From Pelagicoccus mobilis (lineage in GTDB: Bacteria; Verrucomicrobiota; Verrucomicrobiia; Opitutales; Opitutaceae): a stretch of DNA of 64,000 nt. The stretch spans positions 1 through 64,000 of the forward strand of contig NZ_JAENIL010000040.1 of the NCBI RefSeq assembly GCF_016595505.1, written 5' to 3'. Below are positions 15,838 to 23,220 of the stretch, piece after piece. The position numbers and the translations under genes are program-made. How positions within the stretch are numbered: the first letter of the stretch is position 1; the number at the start of each line of letters is the position of its first letter. Below the pieces are notes generated by a model that ran no database searches, was not told where the DNA came from, and saw only the letters and a program-made list of their open reading frames with translations.

Positions 15838-17625
15838 ATGTCGTTGATCCGCCAATTGCCCCTTTTCGCTGCCGCCTGCCTTCTCGCCTTTTCAAGCTCC
15901 CTCGCGAACGCAAAGTCCGCCCTCTGGGAAGCTCACCAGAGTGACACCGTAAATTGGCACCCATGGGATCCCGCCCTGCTTGAAAAAGCGAAAGACGAGA
16001 ACAAGCCGCTCTTCTTCTTCGTCGCCCATTTCGGCAACAGCCTAGCGAAGGCGATGCTAAACGAGACCTTCCAAAACAAAACCATCGCCGCCACCCTCAA
16101 CGACACGGCCATCCCCATTCTCGTCGAGACAAACGAAGAACCGGAGCTCGCCTCCTTCCTGCAAGATCTCGCCTATCAACACTTCGACGGAAACGAGCTC
16201 CCGACCTGCCTTTGGACCGACACCAGTTTCGCTCCACTCAACGGAGGCGGCTACTTCCCGCCTACCGACGACTGGGGCGGCCAAGGCTTCCTAAGCCTCG
16301 CTAGAAACGTCTCCGACCAATGGCAAAACAACCCAGACGAGTATCGGAGCATTGCCGCCGATCGCCTAAAGCGAAGCTCTCAAACAAGAAGCATGCCCTC
16401 CCCTGAGCTCCTTCCAACCCCAGCCCGATTCCCCACCACCCCATTCTTAAGCACCGAATCCCCCACTCTCCCCGCCCTCGATCTCTTCAACTACACCAGA
16501 ATCCTCCCTCTCCTTCCCGAACAGCACGCCGAGGAGATCCTCTCAGCCCTCGAGGCCAACCTCTCGCAAATTACTAGCGGAGCAGGATTCGATAGCGTAT
16601 CCGGCGGCTTCTTCTCAGGATCCAACGACGCCAATTGGAAACTCCCTCTCTTTCAAAAATCTACGACAGACCAAGCGCTGCTACTCCTCGCCGTCTCAAA
16701 CCTCAGCCAGAAGGCTCCCAAACCAATCTACCGCGACCTGATCCGCCTCACGCTCGAACACATCGACTCCGATCTTACCAAACCCGACGGACTCGCTCGC
16801 CAATATCTCGACAGCTTCGCCCAAGGCGAAAGCCCCGACACCACCGAAGGATCCTACTACCTCGTAAGCAGCGATGAGGTTTCCACGCTCTCACCTAAAA
16901 CCACCGAACTTTGGGGACTTTCTCCAAACGGAAACCTCGACCAAGAAACCGACATCCTCGGACTCTACACCAAACAAAATATTCCGTTCGCCAACTCAGA
17001 ATCCATCTACTCGAAAAAAGAGGACGAACTTCGACTGGAACTCAGAAAACTACGCGAAACTAAACCTCGTCCACTGTCCGACGACACTGGATACACCGCA
17101 ACAAACGCCCTGATCATCAAAGCGCTCGTAGCGATCGCCAAGGATACCGAACACAGCAACCGCCTCGCCCAAGCCCAAGAACGATTCAACACTCTTCTAA
17201 CCAGCACTTTTAATTCCAGCGGCAAGACGCTCTACAACTCAAACAGCCGCACCCAAACAGCATCAACCCTCGACTACACCTACATCGCTTCTGTCGCGCT
17301 CGACCTGTACGACGTAACCAAGGATATCAAATATCTCGATACAGCCAAAACGATATACAACACATGGCAAAGCGATGATCGCTTTCAAAAAGCAAATCCC
17401 CTCCTTCTATCATCTGGCATAGACTCCATTTGGTTCAGCAACTACCTCGACAGCACGATCCCCTCCGCCGCATCCGTACACATCGAAAATCTCAAACGCT
17501 TAAACAAGGCCCCAGAACCCCAATTGAAGCAGATTTTCGACACTCTCCCGAACTCCGTTAAATCAACGCCAGAGCGCTACCGCTCATTGTTTGCGGCCCA
17601 CGGTCTCGCAATAAGCGAGAACTAG
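15838..17625 (+). CDS. Exported YyaL/DUF255-like protein (thioredoxin fold plus alpha/alpha barrel)
   Basis: About 595 residues. A signal peptide (FAAACLLAFSSSLANA) follows the ATG at 15838; the frame is open 30 codons further but that extension has no signal-like features. Residues 28-165 resemble the thioredoxin-like DUF255 domain of YyaL/SPATA20 proteins (NWHPWDPALLEKAKDENKPL), and the rest resembles their six-hairpin barrel (YTRILPLLPEQ, YTATNALIIKALVAIAK, YTYIASVALDLYDVT). The usual CxxC at the end of the first strand is missing: the position reads AHFGNSLAKAM. A redox role is therefore unlikely. Most relatives are cytoplasmic, so export is also unusual. Function unknown. Confidence 0.7.
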   Translation: MSLIRQLPLFAAACLLAFSSSLANAKSALWEAHQSDTVNWHPWDPALLEKAKDENKPLFFFVAHFGNSLAKAMLNETFQNKTIAATLNDTAIPILVETNEEPELASFLQDLAYQHFDGNELPTCLWTDTSFAPLNGGGYFPPTDDWGGQGFLSLARNVSDQWQNNPDEYRSIAADRLKRSSQTRSMPSPELLPTPARFPTTPFLSTESPTLPALDLFNYTRILPLLPEQHAEEILSALEANLSQITSGAGFDSVSGGFFSGSNDANWKLPLFQKSTTDQALLLLAVSNLSQKAPKPIYRDLIRLTLEHIDSDLTKPDGLARQYLDSFAQGESPDTTEGSYYLVSSDEVSTLSPKTTELWGLSPNGNLDQETDILGLYTKQNIPFANSESIYSKKEDELRLELRKLRETKPRPLSDDTGYTATNALIIKALVAIAKDTEHSNRLAQAQERFNTLLTSTFNSSGKTLYNSNSRTQTASTLDYTYIASVALDLYDVTKDIKYLDTAKTIYNTWQSDDRFQKANPLLLSSGIDSIWFSNYLDSTIPSAASVHIENLKRLNKAPEPQLKQIFDTLPNSVKSTPERYRSLFAAHGLAISEN

Positions 17626-17786
17626 CTCCTCTCTCACAGAATTTTGACAGCCACACTGGGGACAAGTCCCCAGCATCGCCGCGTAGGGCGCTCAAAATGC
17701 TTAGAGACCGAGCCCGAAAAAATTGAGTAATCGCGGTGATAAAGCTCATAAGCTCTCCTGTCGATTTACTTGTGCAAACACAGCAC

Positions 17787-19010
17787 ATGTATCACTCAAA
17801 TCGCACACCAACACTGGGTAAGATAGGTCTTTTCTGCATGTTCCTACTACCCTGGGTGGCGTATGCCACCGTTTCGGCACCTACCCCGAAAAAAACCGTC
17901 GCGCCTCATCTCTCCTCAGAGCTGGACGACGACGCCGGTGAAGTTCGAGTGCTCGTCGATGTCAACGAATACGGTTTCGTCATCGATGCGCAAATCTGGG
18001 AGTCCTCGAACAAATCCCTGAATCAAGTCACCCTTGACGCCATCCACCAATGGACCTTCGAACCCGCGAAAGAGAATGGGTCCCCCGTATCATCGAGATT
18101 GATACAGCCATTCTACTTCAATCGTGGTTCTATCGTTTTAAAGGAGAAGAAAACCCCGCAGGACACGCACCCGATTGCCAAAAACACAGTAAAGCCAAAG
18201 CTCGACAGCGAGCTAAAGCACATCACTGGCAAGGTCGTATTGATGGCGAGCCTCAACTCCAAAGGAGGCGTAAGCCAAGTCTCCGTACAGTCCTCCACAC
18301 ACAGCGAACTGGAAGACTCCGCGGCCGCCGCTCTCAAAAACTGGAAATTCAAGCCCGCGACCGAGGCCGGAACACCTGTCGCTTCCAAAGTGATCATCCC
18401 CTTTCACTTCAAAGCGTCCGGACAGAGCCGAGTCGTCGCAGCCGCCAAGCGAAACAAAAGTTTGGATACACCAGCCTTCGCCATTCGCCAGCGTTCACCT
18501 GAAATCCCTCGTCACCTAACAGCTGAGCAAGCAGCTACCAAGCTCCGCCTCACTGTCGACGAATTTGGATACGTGGCAAACGTGAAGATCCTCGAGTCGT
18601 CAAACGACGCCCTGTCCGAGGCCGCTCAAAACGCCGCCCTTCAGTGGAAGTTCAAACCCGCGATGAAAAATGGCAAAGCTGTCGCTTCCACCGTCGAGCA
18701 ACCCTTCACCTTCAACGGTGGACTACTCGCGGCGGACGTGCCAGTGGACAAGATGCCAGAAGTCAAACGGACCCAGCAACCGCGAATCCCCGACGCCCTC
18801 GCTCTGGTTCAAGGTTATGTGAAGGTACGCGTCAGCCTCGACGACCGCGGCAACGTAGTAAACGCCTCCGTCGCCAAAAGCTCGCACGACGAACTCGTCG
18901 GCCCAACGATCGAAGCGGCTAAAAAGTGGTCCTTCAAGCCAGCCATCCGCGGCGGCGAAAGGGTCCCCTCCTCCGTTACCATTCCCTTCGTTTTCAACGA
19001 ACAAACCTGA
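17787..19010 (+). CDS. Exported protein with four tandem TonB C-terminal-like domains
   Basis: About 407 residues. From the ATG at 17787 a signal peptide is visible (GLFCMFLLPWVAYA), and the earlier GTG at 17736 would place it too far in. Four repeats of about 75-90 residues follow, each with the TonB-C pattern: G-x-V-x-V-x-V-D-x-x-G-x-V, then SS, W-x-FKPA-x-x-x-G-x-PV and a closing PFxF (for example WTFEPAKENG, WKFKPATEAG, WKFKPAMKNG, WSFKPAIRGG). The N-terminal membrane anchor and proline-rich spacer of real TonB are missing, and no exbB/exbD lies nearby. It may be a periplasmic partner of TonB-dependent receptors or an unrelated binding scaffold. Confidence 0.85.
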   Translation: MYHSNRTPTLGKIGLFCMFLLPWVAYATVSAPTPKKTVAPHLSSELDDDAGEVRVLVDVNEYGFVIDAQIWESSNKSLNQVTLDAIHQWTFEPAKENGSPVSSRLIQPFYFNRGSIVLKEKKTPQDTHPIAKNTVKPKLDSELKHITGKVVLMASLNSKGGVSQVSVQSSTHSELEDSAAAALKNWKFKPATEAGTPVASKVIIPFHFKASGQSRVVAAAKRNKSLDTPAFAIRQRSPEIPRHLTAEQAATKLRLTVDEFGYVANVKILESSNDALSEAAQNAALQWKFKPAMKNGKAVASTVEQPFTFNGGLLAADVPVDKMPEVKRTQQPRIPDALALVQGYVKVRVSLDDRGNVVNASVAKSSHDELVGPTIEAAKKWSFKPAIRGGERVPSSVTIPFVFNEQT

Positions 19011-19035
19011 CCGCACGGTAACACCCCAACTTTCC

Positions 19036-19070
19036 AAGGCGCGACTCGATCAAGAGTCGCGCCTTTTCTA
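19036..19070 (+). terminator. Rho-independent terminator after the TonB-C repeat gene
   Basis: Twelve-base stem AAGGCGCGACTC / GAGTCGCGCCTT with a six-base loop, followed by TTCTATT, 25 bp after the stop codon. Confidence 0.85.
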
Positions 19071-19105
19071 TTGCCACCGCAGCCCACAGCTTCCAAATCG
19101 AGCCC

Positions 19106-20002
19106 ATGCAACCTACCTTGCTCGTACTCGCCGCTGGAATGGGAAGCCGCTTCGGCGGACTTAAGCAAATGGAGCCCGTCGGTCCAAACGGCGAGTGGAT
19201 CCTCGACTACTCCGTCCTCGACGCCAGCCGGGCCGGATTCGGAAAAATAGTCTTCGTGATCCGCAAGGAGATGGAAGCCGAATTCCGAAAGCTCACCGAA
19301 AGCAAGTACGCCGATAAGATCGAAGTCGCCTACGCCTTCCAGGAAAAGCAAGACACTCCGATCAAGGTTCCCACCCTCTCAGAACGCCAAAAGCCTTGGG
19401 GCACCGGCCACGCCGTCTACGCCGCCCGCGAGCACCTCGACGCCCCATTCGCCGTCATCAACGCCGACGACTTCTACGGAGCCGACGCCTTCAAGACCCT
19501 CGCCAACTTCCTCACCGACCCCAAGCAGCAAGCCGACCAAGAGACCTACGCCCTCGTCGGCTACAAGCTCTCCAATACCCTTTCCGAACACGGTACCGTA
19601 TCTCGAGGCGTCTGCAAAACCGACGACACCGGATCCTTACTCTCCATTGAAGAACACTCCGATATCGGCTACCAAGGCGGCGACAGCATCCAAGCCAAGA
19701 ATGCCGCAAGCGAATCGGTCACTCTAAGCGAGGACACGCTCGTCTCCCTCAATTGCTGGGGCTTCCCCGCTGGCTGGGCCAGCAAACTCGAACCTCTCTT
19801 TCAAAGCTTCCTCGAGGAACGCGGAGCGGAACCAAAATCCGAGTTCTACCTGCCAGCAGCAGTGGACGAGCTAATCCGTACCCAAAACGCGCGTACACTC
19901 GCTCTTCCCTGTGACTCCCGCTGGCTCGGCGTCACCTATCGCGAAGACCTACCGTCCGTTCGCGAAGCGATCGCACAACTGTGCTCAGACGGCGAATACT
20001 AA
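19106..20002 (+). CDS. NTP-transferase family (sugar nucleotidyltransferase-like) protein
   Basis: 298-residue cytoplasmic protein with the nucleotidyltransferase signature LAAGMGSRFGGLKQ (residues 8-21) and INADDFYG (about 116-123) at the metal-binding position. EKQDTPIKVPTLSERQKPWGT is a pattern seen in a clade of such proteins from Bacteroidetes and Verrucomicrobia. It probably activates a sugar phosphate, but neither sugar nor nucleotide can be read from the sequence. It ends 39 bp before the convergent membrane-fusion gene, with a REP-like hairpin between them. Confidence 0.82.
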   Translation: MQPTLLVLAAGMGSRFGGLKQMEPVGPNGEWILDYSVLDASRAGFGKIVFVIRKEMEAEFRKLTESKYADKIEVAYAFQEKQDTPIKVPTLSERQKPWGTGHAVYAAREHLDAPFAVINADDFYGADAFKTLANFLTDPKQQADQETYALVGYKLSNTLSEHGTVSRGVCKTDDTGSLLSIEEHSDIGYQGGDSIQAKNAASESVTLSEDTLVSLNCWGFPAGWASKLEPLFQSFLEERGAEPKSEFYLPAAVDELIRTQNARTLALPCDSRWLGVTYREDLPSVREAIAQLCSDGEY

Positions 20003-20006
20003 AAAG

Positions 20007-20035
20007 GTAGGGCGTGGACGCCGTGCCACGCCTAT
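20007..20035. repeat. REP-like element, family D copy 2
   Basis: GGTAGGGCGTGG ... CCACGCC hairpin in the 39-bp gap between two convergent genes. Its reverse complement closely matches 329-358. It may also serve as a bidirectional terminator, though no long T tract follows. Confidence 0.65.
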
Positions 20036-20041
20036 AGCTCC

Positions 20042-21157
20042 TCAAAAGATTTTCTCAGTCGTACGGACCTGGTCTCCCACCTTATACAGGTCCAGATCCT
20101 CCACGATCACCTGTTCACCCTCGTCCAAGCCGGTTAGAATCTCCACGTTGGTCAAGCTACCGTAGCCCTTCTGGATTTTCTTCATCCCTACCACGCCATC
20201 CTCAACCACGAACACGCGGTCCCCGATGATCGCCGTTCCCGGAATAATAATCGCCTTATCACGCTCATCCAGAGTGATCGTCGCTTCCCCAGTCAATCCT
20301 GGAAACAGCTTCTCCGTCGGGATATCCACCTCCAAGTGCACCGTATAACGCTGCGTCAGCGGATCCGCGACCGGCAGGGTCTTGGATACAGTCGCGTCGA
20401 ACGTATCATCCCCGTATCCAAGAAACTTTACACGAGCAATCTGATCGATCTCGATCCCAGAGAAATTTTCCTCACTCACCTTCACCTCCACGATGCGATC
20501 CAAACTGATGATACGAGCAATTTCTTGCCCTCCGCCAATCAAGTCGCCCCGGTAAGCAAACACGTCAGTGATCACGCCATCAAACGGAGCGCGAATCGTC
20601 ATTTTTTCCCGGTTACGCTCTAGCAGCTTGAGCTCGTTCTCGTATTGAGCGATCCGAACCTCCTTCGCATTCAGCTCCGCTTCGATCGTCTGTTCAAGCT
20701 CCGTCACATCTCGACGTCTCGACTCCACTTCAGACTCGCTCGCGATCCCAGCCTCCAGCTTTCGCTCACTCTCAGCCAGCCGCTCTTCAAGCGTCACCAA
20801 ATCAAACTGCCTGCTCGAGCCTTGCTCCAGAAGAAGCTTCGCCGCCTCGATATCGATCTGCACCTTTTCGATGCTAATCTCGATGTCGCCCAAATCGAGC
20901 GACACCAGAACATCCCCCTCCTTGACCGTTTCGCCTAGTACCAAATTTGTGGATACCGCACGTCCCTGCAAATCGCTTCTGACCGCAGTCTCCTGCTTTG
21001 CAGTCACTTGCACCGTACCCGGCACCGACCGAACCGCGACATGTCGTTTCGCCACCGCCACCAAGGCGACCGGCTTCATCGAACTCACAAAATACGCGCC
21101 CGCTCCAGCCAGAGCGATTAACACAAAAAGAATTTTTAGCAGGGAACTTGCTTTCAT
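20042..21157 (-). CDS. Membrane-fusion (periplasmic adaptor) protein of an RND/ABC-type efflux system
   Basis: 371 residues. An N-terminal membrane anchor (LKILFVLIALAGAGAYFV, 7-24) is followed by a lipoyl half (GRAVSTNLVLGETVKEGDVLVSLD), a coiled-coil hairpin (about 90-185, rich in Glu/Arg heptads), the second lipoyl half (MTIRAPFDGVITDVFAYRGDLI), a beta-barrel and a membrane-proximal domain (IIIPGTAIIGDRVFVVEDG). HlyD/MacA/AcrA-like. It follows the TolC-like gene by 23 bp on the same strand, so the two are an operon. No inner-membrane pump gene is adjacent on either side. Confidence 0.9.
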   Translation of the reverse strand: MKASSLLKILFVLIALAGAGAYFVSSMKPVALVAVAKRHVAVRSVPGTVQVTAKQETAVRSDLQGRAVSTNLVLGETVKEGDVLVSLDLGDIEISIEKVQIDIEAAKLLLEQGSSRQFDLVTLEERLAESERKLEAGIASESEVESRRRDVTELEQTIEAELNAKEVRIAQYENELKLLERNREKMTIRAPFDGVITDVFAYRGDLIGGGQEIARIISLDRIVEVKVSEENFSGIEIDQIARVKFLGYGDDTFDATVSKTLPVADPLTQRYTVHLEVDIPTEKLFPGLTGEATITLDERDKAIIIPGTAIIGDRVFVVEDGVVGMKKIQKGYGSLTNVEILTGLDEGEQVIVEDLDLYKVGDQVRTTEKIF

Positions 21158-21180
21158 AAAAATACAGGCTTCAAAAGCGA

Positions 21181-22503
21181 CTAATCGACCGAGAGAGCAT
21201 CAAGCCCTAATTCAGAAACTAGAGCAGACAGAGCGGTGAGATAACTGATACGGAGATTCTGAGCACGCAAAGACGCGTTGTCGTAATCCTTCTGAATCTT
21301 TTCCAGCGCAGCCTCGGAATCCAGCCCCTCCTCCACGCGAGACTGTATCCACTCCAAACGCCCCTCAGTTGCGATCAAAGCCCTTTCCTCGATCGCCAAA
21401 GATCGACGCTCGATTTCCAGTCGAGTCCTCATCTGCTCGAAGCCACGGACAAGGTCGGTCTCCACGCCTTCCAGCCCAAACTCCATGCGAGAGAGACGCT
21501 GCATCGCTTCCATCGAGCGCCCTTTCTTTCGAAACCCGTCAAAGATGCTCCACCCCACCGCGACGCCGAAGTAAGAATAGCTCTGCTCGCGACGCGTCCC
21601 GTCCAAATCAAGAGCATTGGAACTCAGTCCCAATTGGGCGTCCAGCTTCGGCTTCAGAGACTGATTGATGATCTTCAAGTTCTGCTTTTGGACTTCCACG
21701 TCCAAATTCATCCGCTGATAATCCTCGTCCAGCTCCACCCCTTGCTGGAAAAACGTATCAAACCCGTAGATCGACTCGGCCGTCAGCATTTCGAACTCCG
21801 GTATCTCGTCAGCGATCTTCTCTCCCAAAACCTCCGCATCGACGCCAGTAAGCCTCGCGAACGAACCTAAACGATAATCCCAGTCGCTTTCATTTCTCAA
21901 AACCGCCAACTCCTGGCGCTCCACAGCCAACTCGTAGTTGAAAAGCGAAGTCTTGCTCGCCTTCCCCTGTTCGACCGACTCCTGATGGTATTCCAACCTA
22001 GCAACCGCCTCATCCAAATCCACGCGGCTACGGGTAAGTTTCTGCTTCAGGATCACCAACGCCATATAATCCCGTCTGACCTTCTGAATCAGATCCGAAA
22101 TGATCCGGGCCGACGAAAGCCCCTCCATATCGAACTGCAACTGGCCAATCTTCTTCTGTGACTGAAGAGAGCCCCAGTGATACAAAGGATGCTTGAAAAC
22201 GATACTGTAGACCACGCGGTCCTCAAACTCAGCCTTTCCATCCGTATCCTCGTCCTTCTCCTGCCGAAACGAGAAAGAGCTCGTGAACTTCGGCATCACC
22301 GCCGAGTTCGCCGAAATCCGCTTCCCCTTCGCCTCGCCTTCCACGAACGCCCTCACCTTCACCGTATCGGAATTTTCCAAAGCCAAGGCGATTACCTCTC
22401 CCATTTGAGGCAGAACCTCTTCCGGCATTTTCCCCGCGAGCGAGACTTCCGCATGGGAAGCGACGCCAACCATCAGGGCAAAACAACAAAACAAAGCGCG
22501 CAT
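21181..22503 (-). CDS. TolC-like outer-membrane efflux protein
   Basis: 440 residues. Signal peptide MRALFCCFALMVGVASHAEV, then two OEP-type helical repeats with long coiled coils (DLIQKVRRDYMALVILKQKL and VETDLVRGFEQMRTRLEIERRSL) and strand regions with alternating residues (SYFGVAVGWSIFDGFRKKG). It should form the trimeric outer-membrane tunnel for export. First gene of a two-gene minus-strand operon with the adaptor protein. The inner-membrane transporter must be encoded elsewhere or shared. Confidence 0.88.
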   Translation of the reverse strand: MRALFCCFALMVGVASHAEVSLAGKMPEEVLPQMGEVIALALENSDTVKVRAFVEGEAKGKRISANSAVMPKFTSSFSFRQEKDEDTDGKAEFEDRVVYSIVFKHPLYHWGSLQSQKKIGQLQFDMEGLSSARIISDLIQKVRRDYMALVILKQKLTRSRVDLDEAVARLEYHQESVEQGKASKTSLFNYELAVERQELAVLRNESDWDYRLGSFARLTGVDAEVLGEKIADEIPEFEMLTAESIYGFDTFFQQGVELDEDYQRMNLDVEVQKQNLKIINQSLKPKLDAQLGLSSNALDLDGTRREQSYSYFGVAVGWSIFDGFRKKGRSMEAMQRLSRMEFGLEGVETDLVRGFEQMRTRLEIERRSLAIEERALIATEGRLEWIQSRVEEGLDSEAALEKIQKDYDNASLRAQNLRISYLTALSALVSELGLDALSVD

Positions 22504-22745
22504 AGAGACTTTTTCAGGTGGGAAATTTCAGCAAAGGAATAAAGGGCTAACGGCTAAAACCGGGGGCAAGCTCCGCTCGTCGCCCCAGAGACACCGCAAG
22601 GAAGTTTCGGTTCTGTGAAAAGCGCCTATTGGTATCAACACTAATGTGCCAAGAACGCCCCAGTCGGATCCCTCTCCAAAATCTCTCAAATATTTGATTG
22701 ATTTCCCCAACGAAGCGCGTCTTTTTCAGCGACTTTCCTACACAA

Positions 22746-22830
22746 GCCCAGGTGGCGGAATTGGCAGACGCGCTAGATTTAGGCTCTAGTACCGAGAGGT
22801 GTGGGGGTTCGACTCCCCCCCTGGGCACCA
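22746..22830 (+). tRNA. tRNA-Leu (anticodon UAG)
   Basis: 85 nt including encoded CCA. The acceptor stem GCCCAGG (22746-22752) pairs with CCTGGGC (22820-22826). The anticodon stem is CTAGA/TCTAG with loop TTTAGGC, giving anticodon TAG. The long variable arm is typical of class II tRNA, and the T arm is GGGGG-TTCGACT-CCCCC (22803-22819). Confidence 0.97.
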
Positions 22831-22860
22831 AAAAAAGACCGCTTCGAGCGGTCTTTTTTG
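22831..22860 (+). terminator. Terminator of tRNA-Leu, likely bidirectional
   Basis: AAAAAAGACCGC TTCG AGCGGTCTTTTTT-type hairpin directly after the CCA end. It also sits at the end of the minus-strand antitoxin-like gene (stop at 22862) and has an A run that becomes a T run on that strand. Confidence 0.9.
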
Positions 22861-22861
22861 T

Positions 22862-23068
22862 TTAGTTCTCCCGCAAAAGCCGCATGGCTTCCTCGTGCGG
22901 AATACCCTCCTCCAAGCCCTTGTCGTAGTCGTCGAGTCGTTCGCAAGCGATGCGAATTTGCGCCTCCTCGAATCGTTGCTGAGCTAGGCACAGGACGAAG
23001 TCCATGACCTTCCTCTTCTCTTCTTCGGGAAGAGCCTCAATTTCGCGAATGATATCGGCGGCATCCAT
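22862..23068 (-). CDS. Small antitoxin-like (addiction module component) protein
   Basis: About 68 residues from the ATG at 23068, the start that begins a typical antitoxin N-terminus (MDAADIIREIEALPEEEKRK). The sequence E-x-LPEEE-x-x-VMDFVL followed by a linker and LDDYDKGLEEGIPHEEAMR resembles small antitoxins paired with ParE/RelE toxins. The GIPHEEAMR tail is common in them. No toxin reading frame follows: 1 bp beyond the stop lies the tRNA-Leu terminator. The frame extends to 23170, but that part has no family resemblance. Confidence 0.65.
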   Translation of the reverse strand: MDAADIIREIEALPEEEKRKVMDFVLCLAQQRFEEAQIRIACERLDDYDKGLEEGIPHEEAMRLLREN

Positions 23069-23220
23069 TGAATCTACAAGTCTAGGGGCACTAGCGTCAT
23101 CAGCAAGCCTCCCAAAATGGGAATATCCCAATCCGTTCCTCAACGAATGAAAGTTCTCCGCCAGCTCCACCTAGGATCTCAAACAGAGAGCGTTCGGAAA
23201 AAATTCAACTTCCGGCAAAG

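Noticed and set aside
17656-17673. CTGGGGACAAGTCCCCAG hairpin as a terminator
   Set aside because: Perfect 8-bp arms with a two-base loop and no T tract; probably another intergenic palindrome.
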